DNA from: Psychrobacter sp. PG1 | Lineage (GTDB): Bacteria > Pseudomonadota > Gammaproteobacteria > Pseudomonadales > Moraxellaceae | Assembly (NCBI RefSeq): GCF_014897815.1 | Contig: NZ_JABUZG010000055.1 | Span: 36,729-100,728 of the forward strand | DNA: 64,000 nt | Reading direction: 5' to 3' | In this document: in pieces, positions 56,050-64,000 of the stretch | How the letters are laid out: each line of letters begins with the position of its first letter | Numbering within the stretch: position 1 is the stretch's first letter | Translations under genes and position numbers: made by a program | The notes under the pieces: model-generated | Seen by the model: only the letters and a program-made list of their open reading frames with translations | What the model was told of the DNA's origin: nothing | Database searches by the model: none

Positions 56050-56802
56050 ATGATGCTAAATAACATACCAAATACTCTCATGCTATTTAGCGTTATGGCA
56101 ATGGTGGCCTTTAGCTCCAGTCTCAGTATGGCAGAGACAGATGTGAATAATATATCTGTGAGCCATCTATCATGGGGTCAATTGCCGCCTTCTATTCAAA
56201 ACTATTATCAAATAGACTCTAAAAAAAATAAAATGAGGCTAAAGACCAAAGATATTGTTGCTATTCGTTCTTGGATTGGCAGAGTAGGAGAACAGTATTT
56301 GGTTCAATTACAGCGTTTCAATTCAACCAATAGCCCTGACGAGCCAGCAGGAGAGGTCTTCACGCATTTATATGTTATAGATGAACAAGAGGCTTTACGA
56401 GTATGGCAAATATATGATTATGTACCCTGCGATGGGTTAGATGTAATCGCAGAATTCCCTAAAAATACCGCTGTAGTGACTGATATTAATAATAACGGTG
56501 TTGTCGAAGTGAGTGTGCCTTATTATCTCGGTTGCCGTGGTGACGTAAGTTATGATGAGATGAAATTAATCATGTACGAAGGGCAGCAAAAATTTGCTGT
56601 ACGTGGTAACTCTGCAATTTGTAACGCCAAGACAGGTCAGCCAGTTGACGCTACTGGTTATTATGGTGGCGACTATAAGGTTGATGAAAAATTACTACAG
56701 CAATCAGCGCTATCAGTTTCTCAAAAATCAGTATTTAGGCGTCATTTGCAATCAGTGTGGCGCGATAATCAATGTTCCATTTATTTTAAGTATGATGACT
56801 AA
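56050..56802 (+). CDS. unknown secreted protein
   Basis: Signal peptide (about 1-28, L-S-M-A before E). No family recognised. 250 residues, with an acidic D-I-N-N-N-G-V-V-E-V-S-V segment resembling calcium-binding D-x-N-x-x-G-x-x-E/D loops, and four cysteines in the mature part (Y-V-P-C, L-G-C-R, A-I-C-N, N-Q-C-S), which could make two disulfides in the periplasm. The 3' end overlaps the next gene's start region, so the two are probably coupled. Confidence 0.65.
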   Translation: MMLNNIPNTLMLFSVMAMVAFSSSLSMAETDVNNISVSHLSWGQLPPSIQNYYQIDSKKNKMRLKTKDIVAIRSWIGRVGEQYLVQLQRFNSTNSPDEPAGEVFTHLYVIDEQEALRVWQIYDYVPCDGLDVIAEFPKNTAVVTDINNNGVVEVSVPYYLGCRGDVSYDEMKLIMYEGQQKFAVRGNSAICNAKTGQPVDATGYYGGDYKVDEKLLQQSALSVSQKSVFRRHLQSVWRDNQCSIYFKYDD

Positions 56803-57565
56803 TTCTATGACTACCACGACCTCTTTTGTGCTAACCAGCTATAACATTCATAAAGGCATGTCGCCGATGAATCGCCAAGTTAAGATACAAGGTATTGCCC
56901 AAGCGCTTGATATTATTGGCTCCGATGTACTGTGTCTCCAAGAAGTGCAAGGTCAGAATCTTAAGCGCAATATGCAATACAACGAATACCCTGACCAATC
57001 GCAACATGAATGGTTTGGTGAGTATTTACAGCTGCAAAATAGCTATGGTAAAAACTCAGAGTATGAAAATGGTCATCATGGCAATGCGGTATTGAGCCGT
57101 TTTCCATTGGATCCTAAGCATAACGTCAATATCACCGTTAATAAGCTTGAGCAGCGTGGCGTCTTGCACTGCGAAGTACAACCAGTTGGATGGGATGTAC
57201 CAGTCGTTGTATTGTGTGCACACCTAAATTTGTTTGAGCGTGATCGCATCAAGCAATATGAAGCCATTGCCAACTATGTTCGTAATGAGATTGCACCTGA
57301 TCAACCACTAATTTTGGCAGGAGATTTTAATGATTGGAAAAAAATGTCTTGTGATAAGCTTGCTACTAGCTTGGGCATGACCGAAGCTTTCAAGCATTGT
57401 CATGGCAAACTGCTGCCAACTTTCCCAGCCAAGCTTCCTGTGCTGAGCTTAGATCGTATTTATGTGCGTAATCTAAGAGTGAAAAATGCCTGGGTGCATA
57501 CGGGCAAACCATGGTCGACACTGTCTGATCATCTGCCGCTCAGTGCGGAATTGGCACATTTATAA
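56795..57565 (+). CDS. endonuclease/exonuclease/phosphatase (EEP) family hydrolase
   Basis: Metal-dependent phosphohydrolase of the DNase I-like fold. Family motifs in order: S-Y-N-I-H-K-G, Glu in L-C-L-Q-E-V-Q-G, G-N-A-V-L-S-R-F-P, His in L-C-A-H-L-N-L, D-x-N in L-A-G-D-F-N-D-W, D-R-I-Y-V and the final S-D-H-L-P-L. All expected catalytic residues are present. Starts at 56792, 56795 and 56807 are possible; 56795 overlaps the preceding stop (ATGACTAA) and fits coupling. The substrate could be a nucleic acid, a lipid or a sugar phosphate. About 256 residues. Confidence 0.8.
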   Translation: MTNSMTTTTSFVLTSYNIHKGMSPMNRQVKIQGIAQALDIIGSDVLCLQEVQGQNLKRNMQYNEYPDQSQHEWFGEYLQLQNSYGKNSEYENGHHGNAVLSRFPLDPKHNVNITVNKLEQRGVLHCEVQPVGWDVPVVVLCAHLNLFERDRIKQYEAIANYVRNEIAPDQPLILAGDFNDWKKMSCDKLATSLGMTEAFKHCHGKLLPTFPAKLPVLSLDRIYVRNLRVKNAWVHTGKPWSTLSDHLPLSAELAHL

Positions 57566-57652
57566 AGGATTATTAGATAAGCTTAAGTTATTCACTAAAA
57601 ATAAAATTGAATGCAAAAATAAAGCAATAGATACCTATAAGGATATATAACG

Positions 57653-58657
57653 ATGTCTACTCTTTTTCATAACCCGCTACCAACGACCCAACACGCCGTA
57701 CTCATACGTGAGTTTGGTGAACCTGAAGTGATGAGCTATCAAGAGGATGTGGCCATTCCTGTGTTAACAGACAATCAGGTATTGGTCAAAGTTGCTTACG
57801 CGGGTATCAATCCTGTCGATTACAAAACGCGTCAAGGCAAAGGCTGGGGCGCTGATATCATTCAAAAAGACAAATTTGATAAAAATGAGCCTGCAATTTT
57901 GGGCTTTGATATGTCAGGCACTGTAGTCGATAGTCGTAGTGAGCAGTTTACTATCGGTACACAGGTCGCTGCCCTGACTTTTCATGGTGGCTGTTATGCA
58001 GAGTATGTAGCAGTCGATGCTGACATGCTGGCAAAAGTACCGGATTCTGTCACGTTACAGCAAGCAGGTGCGCTGCCTTGTATTGGACAGACGGCGATAC
58101 AGTTTGTAGAGTTTGCAGATATTCAAGATGGTGAGCATGTGGTGATAAACGCGCCAGCAGGCGGCGTGGGTCACTTGTTGATTCAGCTGCTCATGGATAA
58201 AGTGGCTAAAAACAATATCAAGGTGACTGTTATTTGCTCACCAGAGAAATATGCCAAGCTTGATGAAATAATAGATACCAATCAGCTTACAGGTTGGATT
58301 GATTATACCAAAGATGGTGAATTCCCTGAGTTACAGGCAGATGTGCTACTGGATTTGGTCGGTAATGAAGCAGGGGTACGAGCGCTTAGCGTGCTCAAAT
58401 CTGGTGGTCGCGTCAATGTGTTACCAACGATTTGGGTGGATAAACTCAAAGAAGCGGGTAGCCAGAAACAGTTAAAGGTAGCAGGTTATAAGGCGCAGCG
58501 TAGTGGTGAAGATATGGCGCGAGTTTTACAGCTTGTTGCTGATGGCAAGCTAACGCTACGTATTCAGCAAACCTATCCATTGTCTGAAGTGGTCGCGGCT
58601 CATCATGAGCTACAAAAAGGTGCTGCTTTTGGCAAGATTGTTTTAAAAGTGAGCTAG
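57653..58657 (+). CDS. NAD(P)-dependent MDR oxidoreductase (zinc-independent)
   Basis: Medium-chain dehydrogenase/reductase of the quinone oxidoreductase type. N-terminal GroES-like domain with Y-A-G-I-N-P-V-D-Y-K-T-R, then the nucleotide-binding fold with N-A-P-A-G-G-V-G-H-L-L-I-Q and the C-terminal G-K-I-V-L-K. The zinc ligands of alcohol dehydrogenases are absent, as in this subfamily. The 334 residues are normal. AAGGATATATAACG before the ATG is the ribosome-binding site. The substrate is unknown, probably a quinone or an enone. Confidence 0.85.
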   Translation: MSTLFHNPLPTTQHAVLIREFGEPEVMSYQEDVAIPVLTDNQVLVKVAYAGINPVDYKTRQGKGWGADIIQKDKFDKNEPAILGFDMSGTVVDSRSEQFTIGTQVAALTFHGGCYAEYVAVDADMLAKVPDSVTLQQAGALPCIGQTAIQFVEFADIQDGEHVVINAPAGGVGHLLIQLLMDKVAKNNIKVTVICSPEKYAKLDEIIDTNQLTGWIDYTKDGEFPELQADVLLDLVGNEAGVRALSVLKSGGRVNVLPTIWVDKLKEAGSQKQLKVAGYKAQRSGEDMARVLQLVADGKLTLRIQQTYPLSEVVAAHHELQKGAAFGKIVLKVS

Positions 58658-58697
58658 GAGATGTCTTCAATCTGAAGGCATGCGACTAAGTGGGCTA

Positions 58698-58825
58698 AAA
58701 ATGGTTAAGTCTTGCCAAACCGAGTCAAATAACGGGTTAATATCGATATTAATCAGCTATTTTCCTTGTTTGGCTACCGTTTATCTCATTTTTATCACCA
58801 TTTTCAAAACGAGGACGCGCTCTAG
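58698..58825. repeat. dispersed palindromic intergenic repeat, copy B
   Basis: The second copy of the element at 36286-36417, between the convergent MDR and AlkB-like genes. Outer arms AAAATGGT / ACCATTTT, inner arms GCCAAAC / GTTTGGC, and a central perfect 16-bp palindrome TTAATATCGATATTAA. It shares the exact block TTTATCTCATTTTTATCA with copy A and ends GAGGACGCGCTCTAG. Confidence 0.68.
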
Positions 58826-58846
58826 CTTATATTAAGTTACATTAAT

Positions 58847-59479
58847 TTAATGCGGTAGCACTTTTCGAAACGTGAGGCTGATGCGACCTGATTTCACAGT
58901 TTTGGTTTTTGTAATGGTATGCTTCCAAAAATCCTGCGTATCGCCATGCATAACGATAAGCTGACCGGACTCAAGATATAGCTCAACTTTGACGGGCTTA
59001 TTCTCTTGTCTAATAGTTTTATGCTTAAAAACAAATTTTCGCCTAGCACCGAGCGATAAAGAAGCAATAATCGGCTGCGCGCCCAGCTCTTTTTCATCGT
59101 CTGCATGATAACCCATGCCATCAGCACCAGAGGGATAGTGGTTAAGTAAGCAAGAATTAAAATCAACGTTGATACCACTGCTTGATAATTGCTGCTCAAT
59201 ATGTCGTTTTACGTGCAACATCTGCTTTGTCCATGGAATGGCTCGACGCGTCTGTCCAGAGTAATGATAACTGACATCGTGGTCACCCATCCAGACGATT
59301 TGGCGAGTGGTAACATGCGTTTTACCAAACAACGTCACGATGTCAGACTGCCAAGGTAGCTCGGTTAGTAAATTATTATACAGAGCGTTAGCCTCAAGAA
59401 TAACTATTCCTAAGTCATTGACCTGACCATCGTAAGGCAACAGATTGTCAGTCGGTGTAGGCGCAAAAAGGTCAGTCAT
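58847..59479 (-). CDS. AlkB-like 2-oxoglutarate/Fe(II) dioxygenase
   Basis: AlkB-type oxidative dealkylation repair enzyme. The iron triad is visible: H-A-D (G-Y-H-A-D-D-E) and a later His in F-W-K-H-T. The 2-oxoglutarate Arg lies in R-I-S-L-T-F-R. L-N-H-Y-P-S-G-A-D-G-M-G-Y-H fits the ALKBH2/3-like short bacterial group. The 210 residues are normal. The ATG at 59479 is preferred to the GTG just before it. It lies 17 bp after the alpha/beta hydrolase. Confidence 0.87.
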   Translation of the reverse strand: MTDLFAPTPTDNLLPYDGQVNDLGIVILEANALYNNLLTELPWQSDIVTLFGKTHVTTRQIVWMGDHDVSYHYSGQTRRAIPWTKQMLHVKRHIEQQLSSSGINVDFNSCLLNHYPSGADGMGYHADDEKELGAQPIIASLSLGARRKFVFKHKTIRQENKPVKVELYLESGQLIVMHGDTQDFWKHTITKTKTVKSGRISLTFRKVLPH

Positions 59480-59496
59480 CACTTAGACGGCTCAGC

Positions 59497-60399
59497 TTAT
59501 TTATGACTATGATTATGACTATGATAATGCTTATTGATAACTTGAGCACATAATTCAGGTGCTTCCATCGGCAGTAGATGACCGTAATCTAACAAAGATA
59601 TGATGCTGTCATCAGGGACGAATTTTTGCCATTGTTGTCGCACTTTATGGTTGATAAACAACGTCGGCTTGCCAGTGATAAGCGTATAAGGACAGCTCAA
59701 TTGCTTGAGGGCGGTATCGATATGCGGCGCGCCGAAATAGTTGGCGAGCTCTTGTTCAGGCGCAAATATCAGCGTGTAACTGCCATTGGTATCTTTGGAT
59801 AAACTTTGCTCTGCAAATACCCGCAAATGCGCATCACTCATGCGCCTATAAGCACGTTGAGCGCGTAAGTTCTCATAATAATCATCGATGCTTGCCCAAG
59901 TAGATTTTTTGGTGAGGGTGCTTTTAAACGGTTCGCGACTGAGTAGAAGCTTACGCGGCAATAGATTATAGAGTCGGGCTTGTGGTTTGGTAAAGGTCAC
60001 AGGCTCTATTAAATATAGCTGTGAAAACAGATCTGGGCGCTGGGCTGCAGCGATGGCAGTAGCAGTGGCTCCTTGCGAATGACCAATACCAACGATGGGT
60101 TTGTCTTGCGTTTTTTCTAAAAATTCAATAAGTATCTCGGCATCCTGCTCGCGCGTAAGACGACGGCGCTGCGGCTTGTCATACCAATAGCCACGAAGCG
60201 CAAGCGAGCTGATTTTGAAGTCAGTTGCCAGCGCACTTAATAAGGGACTATAAGTACCAACGGTAAAACTATTGCCACCATAAAAGTGTGCTGACACGCG
60301 AGAGGTAGTACTTGACTGTATCGATGGCGTAAGCTGGCTAAGGTTATAGTAGCGCGCTTGTTTTCCACTAATATTAATATTTTTTGCAAATGCTTTCAT
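59497..60399 (-). CDS. alpha/beta hydrolase with His-rich tail
   Basis: Alpha/beta-hydrolase fold. The nucleophile elbow G-I-G-H-S-Q-G-A is present, with a late His in L-D-Y-G-H-L-L-P; the oxyanion region is typical (F-Y-G-G-N-S-F). The ATG at 60399 has a near-perfect AAGGAGGTG 10 nt upstream; the GTG at 60408 is too close to it. The C-terminus ends K-H-Y-H-S-H-N-H-S-H-K, a metal-binding-like tail encoded by short direct repeats. Substrate unknown. Confidence 0.82.
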   Translation of the reverse strand: MKAFAKNINISGKQARYYNLSQLTPSIQSSTTSRVSAHFYGGNSFTVGTYSPLLSALATDFKISSLALRGYWYDKPQRRRLTREQDAEILIEFLEKTQDKPIVGIGHSQGATATAIAAAQRPDLFSQLYLIEPVTFTKPQARLYNLLPRKLLLSREPFKSTLTKKSTWASIDDYYENLRAQRAYRRMSDAHLRVFAEQSLSKDTNGSYTLIFAPEQELANYFGAPHIDTALKQLSCPYTLITGKPTLFINHKVRQQWQKFVPDDSIISLLDYGHLLPMEAPELCAQVINKHYHSHNHSHK

Positions 60400-60450
60400 A
60401 ATGTACACACCTCCTTGTGTCTGATTTTTAATGAAAATTAAGGGTTGTAC

Positions 60451-62358
60451 TCAGCTGTCTTCACCTAAAAAACCACCACTTTGTCGATGCCACAAGCGAG
60501 CATAAACACCGTGTAGATTTAACAACTCATCATGGCTGCCTTGTTCGATAATTTGACCTTTATCCATGACCACCAATCGATCAAGTGCGGCAATGGTGGA
60601 GAGACGATGGGCAATCGCAATGACCGTTTTACCTGTCATGATGTCATTCAGGCTTTCGGTAATGGCAAATTCAATCTCAGAGTCAAGGGCGCTGGTCGCT
60701 TCGTCCAATAGTAAGATGGGCGCATTTTTTAGCATAACACGTGAGATGGCGATACGCTGACGTTGACCGCCAGAGAGCTTGACGCCGCGCTCACCGACTT
60801 GGGTATCAAGTCCTGTATTGCCTTTATCATCATATAAGTCTTTGATAAAGTCCCATGCTTGTGCTTGCTTGGCAGCCGTAATAATTTCTTCATCGGTTGC
60901 ATCAGGACGACCGTAAGCGATATTTTCACGTACTGTCCGATGTAGCAAAGACGTATCTTGCGTCACCATACCTATCTGCTGGCGCAAAGACTCTTGGGTG
61001 ACTTCATCAATTGCTTGTCCATCGATAAGGATTTTACCGCTATCAACATCAAAGAAGCGTAGCAATAAATTAACCAAGGTAGATTTACCAGCACCTGAGC
61101 GTCCAACCAAGCCTATCTTTTCGCCGGGTTTAATGTCTAAATAAAAGTTATCGAGCAGTTTAGTCTTCGTAGTAGGCGTTGCTGATGTTTTCACTGTATC
61201 TAAGCTATCGCCTTCGACCGCATCGCTATCATTCTCATAACTGAAATCAACATGATCGAAAACGATACGACCTTCGATGACTTTCAAAGCGGGTGCGTTG
61301 GGCTTATCAATGATTTTTTGCGGCGCTGATAAGGTGCGCATGCCATCTTGTACGGTTCCGATACTTTCAAATAGACTGGCAGTCTGCCACATGATCCAAC
61401 GAGTCAAACCGTTCAAACGTAGTGCCATGGCTGTCGCGGCAGCAATCGCACCGACACCGACCGCGCCTTGTTGCCATAAATATAAGCCAATAGCCGCAGT
61501 GCCACTAACCAAAATCACACTGATTAGATGGGTTGATACTTCTAAATAACTGACCCAGCGCATCTGTGCATGGACGGTACCTAAAAATTGCCCCATGGCG
61601 TTTTTGGCATAACTCAGCTCACGGCGTGAATGACTAAACAGCTTGACGGTCATGATATTGGCATAAGCATCGGTAATGCGGCCAGTCATCAAAGCACGGG
61701 CATCTGCTTGCACAATGGCAGTTTGTTTGAGCTTAGGGATAAAGTACCAAATGGTCAGCGCAACCAAGACCAGCCAAACGATAAACGGGATTAATAATAG
61801 GCTGTCCAGATTAAATAAAATGACACCTGACGTAATAAAATAAACGGTGACATACATAAACATGTCGGTGACGGTCATGACTGTATCACGTACGGCCAGT
61901 GCGGTTTGCATTACTTTGGCTGAGACACGTCCAGAGAATTCATCTTGATAAAACTGCATCGATTGCCCAAGCATCCGCTGGTGAAAGCGCCAGCGCATTT
62001 GCATAGGAAAGACGCCTTGCAAGGTCTGAAAATGGATGAATGATGACAATGCAATCCATAGCGGACTCACGATCATGACAGCTAGCATGAGCAGTAGCAT
62101 ATCGCCTTTTTCTAACCACAGATTCTGCGGTGTATAGACGCCTAGCCAGTCAACGATATTCCCAATCCAAGCAAATAGCATCGCTTCATAGATGCCAATG
62201 CCCGCAGACAAAATCATAAATATCAATAGCCAGCCACGTAAACCGTTGGCACACGCCCACAAGAACTTTAGCATGCCATCACGGGGTGAAGGTAGCGGCA
62301 TAGGGGTTTCAGGAAAGGCAGGGAGGCGAGTTTCAAAAAATCGAAATAGAGCATTCAT
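60451..62358 (-). CDS. ABC exporter with fused permease and ATPase
   Basis: Half-size ABC exporter. It has six membrane helices in residues of about 35-340, then an ATPase with Walker A G-R-S-G-A-G-K-S-T, signature L-S-G-G-Q-R-Q-R-I and Walker B I-L-L-L-D-E-A-T-S-A-L-D plus the H-loop A-H-R-L-S-T. An acidic insertion (E-N-D-S-D-A-V-E-G-D-S) precedes the Walker A segment. It resembles multidrug/MsbA-like exporters; MsbA itself cannot be claimed, and the substrate is unknown. The 635 residues suit the fold. Confidence 0.87.
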   Translation of the reverse strand: MNALFRFFETRLPAFPETPMPLPSPRDGMLKFLWACANGLRGWLLIFMILSAGIGIYEAMLFAWIGNIVDWLGVYTPQNLWLEKGDMLLLMLAVMIVSPLWIALSSFIHFQTLQGVFPMQMRWRFHQRMLGQSMQFYQDEFSGRVSAKVMQTALAVRDTVMTVTDMFMYVTVYFITSGVILFNLDSLLLIPFIVWLVLVALTIWYFIPKLKQTAIVQADARALMTGRITDAYANIMTVKLFSHSRRELSYAKNAMGQFLGTVHAQMRWVSYLEVSTHLISVILVSGTAAIGLYLWQQGAVGVGAIAAATAMALRLNGLTRWIMWQTASLFESIGTVQDGMRTLSAPQKIIDKPNAPALKVIEGRIVFDHVDFSYENDSDAVEGDSLDTVKTSATPTTKTKLLDNFYLDIKPGEKIGLVGRSGAGKSTLVNLLLRFFDVDSGKILIDGQAIDEVTQESLRQQIGMVTQDTSLLHRTVRENIAYGRPDATDEEIITAAKQAQAWDFIKDLYDDKGNTGLDTQVGERGVKLSGGQRQRIAISRVMLKNAPILLLDEATSALDSEIEFAITESLNDIMTGKTVIAIAHRLSTIAALDRLVVMDKGQIIEQGSHDELLNLHGVYARLWHRQSGGFLGEDS

Positions 62359-62676
62359 AGGCAGTCATAAAACATCAATAGCAGTACGCCAAAATCAACG
62401 ACATTACTCGTTATTTTGAATCTTTACTTTTGTTATTAGGATTGAGTACTATTTTAGCAAACTTCCCAATCAGACCTGCATGCTAATTGTAAATTGACCG
62501 CTAAAGAGCCACTTGTTACCAGTCGAATAAAAGCCAATAAATAGATTGCTGTGTAAGAAATACTTTGTTACATTCTATAGCTTTATCCTCATTGGCAGTT
62601 CGCGCTTTATCTTCAGTATATGAATGATGAGCGAATAATACCCCCGTAAAGTGGCAGTTTAACAAGGTAATAGCTC
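62359..62676. other. divergent intergenic region
   Basis: 318 bp between the ABC exporter and the EamA transporter genes. AT-rich; no clear element recognised. Confidence 0.4.
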
Positions 62677-63525
62677 ATGATATATTTGACGATAGCGGTG
62701 CTTTGTAGTGTCGCCGTTTCAGTATTGCTAAAAGTGTTACGACAGAAAAATATAGACATACGGCAGACCATCGCCGCAGGCTATCCGGTGGCTTTTCTGC
62801 TGACGTGGTTTTTATTGAAGCCAGACGTCAGTGGCATGAATGCGCTTGGCGGTGCTTGGGCGATTATTATTGCGCTTGGTATCCTGCTTCCCGCCGTGTT
62901 TATTGTCCTTGGAAGGGCGATTGAATCTGTAGGAATAGTAGCAACCGATGCGGCTCAGCGGCTATCATTGATTATTCCTATCGTCGCGGCTTTTTTATTG
63001 TTTGGTGAAGTACTGACCAGCACGCGAATATTTGGACTGTTATTAGGCTTTCTAGCACTCGGAGCGTTGATTTATCGTCCACAGCAGGGTCAGATTAGCA
63101 GACAAGCGAAGCATACACCGCTTTGGCTATTTGGCGTCTGGGCAGGCTATGGCATTATTGATATCTTGTTCAAGCAAGTTGCCAAGCAGGGCACTGCTTT
63201 TCCTCTTACATTATTTGTCAGTTTTGGTTTAGCAGGATTATTGCTGTTTATTTATTTGCTGATTACGCGGGTGCGCTGGCAGGGGAATGCGCTCGCAGCA
63301 GGATTGTTATTAGGTGCGCTCAATATGGGCAATATTTATGCTTATGTACGTGCGCATCAATTATTGTCCGAGTCGCCTAGCATCGTCTTTACCGGTATGA
63401 ATGTCGGTGTCATTGCAGTGGCAACCTTGATAGGGGTCGGTGTGTTTAAAGAGTCGCTTAACCGTATTAATGTCTTGGGTTTATTATTAGCCATTTGCTG
63501 TGTGGCAGTGCTGTTTTTAGCATAA
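62677..63525 (+). CDS. EamA/DMT-family transporter
   Basis: Drug/metabolite transporter superfamily. The 282 residues show about ten hydrophobic helices in two repeated halves; the conserved S-L-I-I-P-I-V-A-A-F-L-L-F-G-E helix and the C-terminal E-S-L-N-R-I-N-V-L-G-L-L-L-A pattern of the second half are visible. The substrate cannot be read from sequence (nucleotide-sugar, amino-acid or drug transporters all fit). It precedes the aldolase by about 190 bp. Confidence 0.82.
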   Translation: MIYLTIAVLCSVAVSVLLKVLRQKNIDIRQTIAAGYPVAFLLTWFLLKPDVSGMNALGGAWAIIIALGILLPAVFIVLGRAIESVGIVATDAAQRLSLIIPIVAAFLLFGEVLTSTRIFGLLLGFLALGALIYRPQQGQISRQAKHTPLWLFGVWAGYGIIDILFKQVAKQGTAFPLTLFVSFGLAGLLLFIYLLITRVRWQGNALAAGLLLGALNMGNIYAYVRAHQLLSESPSIVFTGMNVGVIAVATLIGVGVFKESLNRINVLGLLLAICCVAVLFLA

Positions 63526-63717
63526 ACGTTCAGCCTAGTGAGTTCTCTCATAGGATAGGTGATAATTATTTTATCAACGCGTTAACTTATCAGATATAGG
63601 CACAAAGAGCGTCCTATGATAAGGTTGTCTACAAACAGTAAGGCTGATATAAGCCAATAAAAAGCGATTTACTTTGTGACACTTGACCTCAACCAATAAT
63701 AATAGGACGCACTCTCA

Positions 63718-64000
63718 ATGGAATATCAAAACCAATATAACAAACAGCTACAACGTATTAAAAATGGTTCGGGATTTATCGCTGCCCTCGACCAGAGTGG
63801 CGGCAGCACGCCAAAAGCGTTAGAGAATTATGGTGTCACAGGCGATGATTATGACAACGATGAAGCCATGTTCGACCAAGTGCATGAGATGCGCGCGCGT
63901 ATCATGACTTGTGATGCTTTTGATAATGAGCGTGTGCTTGGGGCGATTTTGTTCAAAGATACTATGGAACGTGAGGTCAACGGCAAACCGACGGCCAATT
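63718..64000 (+). CDS. fda: class I fructose-bisphosphate aldolase (partial, 5' end)
   Basis: The first 94 residues of a class I aldolase: F-I-A-A-L-D-Q-S-G-G-S-T-P-K-A-L and F-D-N-E-R-V-L-G-A-I-L-F-K-D-T-M-E-R are characteristic of the FbaB-distinct class I (Staphylococcus Fda-like) enzymes that use Schiff-base chemistry. AGGA lies 13 nt before the ATG, a wide spacing. The gene runs off the right edge, so the active-site lysine is not seen. A 9-bp inverted repeat lies in the upstream region. Confidence 0.85.
   Translation, partial: MEYQNQYNKQLQRIKNGSGFIAALDQSGGSTPKALENYGVTGDDYDNDEAMFDQVHEMRARIMTCDAFDNERVLGAILFKDTMEREVNGKPTAN

Noticed and set aside
60451-62358. Calling the ABC exporter MsbA
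   Set aside because: Motifs are generic to half-size exporters; no lipid A-specific feature can be read, and its partner gene lpxK is not adjacent.

Overview
The window is a chromosomal segment of a gammaproteobacterium of the Moraxellaceae, most likely Psychrobacter. This is inferred from protein character and gene order (pilB-pilC-pilD-coaE, pepA-holC, rimP-nusA-infB-rbfA-truB, prlC-yheV, lptF-lptG), from the moderate-to-low GC content and from many A/T-rich intergenic spacers. Almost everything is conserved housekeeping DNA. No prophage, integron, CRISPR array or complete insertion sequence was seen.

Layout. 0.3-10 kb: mpl (cell-wall recycling), an NlpE-like lipoprotein, gshA-dsbB (thiol/redox), erpA (Fe-S), the ABC-F protein yheS with a near-perfect parS-like site in its linker, and a small RlpA-like protein. 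9.6-9.9 kb: a 277-bp MITE-like element. 10-17.5 kb: cbpA-cbpM, two tandem sstT-type transporters, pepA-holC and an isochorismatase-fold hydrolase. 18-21 kb: lptF-lptG (LPS export) and a methyltransferase. 21.4-22.6 kb: an AT-rich two-gene cassette of unknown function (membrane protein with GAF-like domain plus a small helical protein). 22.6-29 kb, minus strand: a methyltransferase-xerD pair, tusA, a membrane protein, ruvX, yqgE and recN. 29.5-36 kb: ppnP, rlmB, then coaE/pilD/pilC/pilB for type IV pili. 36.5-38.4 kb: tpiA, secG, tRNA-Leu(GAG) and initiator tRNA-fMet.

38.8-50.5 kb is the translation/RNA block on the plus strand: rimP, nusA, infB, rbfA, truB, then a DJ-1/PfpI protein with two small acidic proteins, rpsO and pnp. 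50.5-64 kb: a degenerate macro-domain protein, a membrane coiled-coil protein, yheV and prlC, a baeRF-type protein, a secreted unknown, an EEP-family phosphohydrolase, an MDR oxidoreductase, an AlkB-like dioxygenase, an alpha/beta hydrolase, an ABC exporter, an EamA transporter and the start of a class I fructose-bisphosphate aldolase that runs off the window.

Main points of interest: the parS-like site inside yheS; a dispersed palindromic intergenic repeat present twice (about 36.3 and 58.7 kb); the MITE at 9.6 kb; the AT-rich GAF cassette next to xerD; a DarG-like macro fold that has lost its ligand loops; and an initiator tRNA whose 1-72 mismatch is U-U instead of C-A. No clear new defence or mobile system can be claimed. 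The GAF cassette and the macro-like protein are the best leads.
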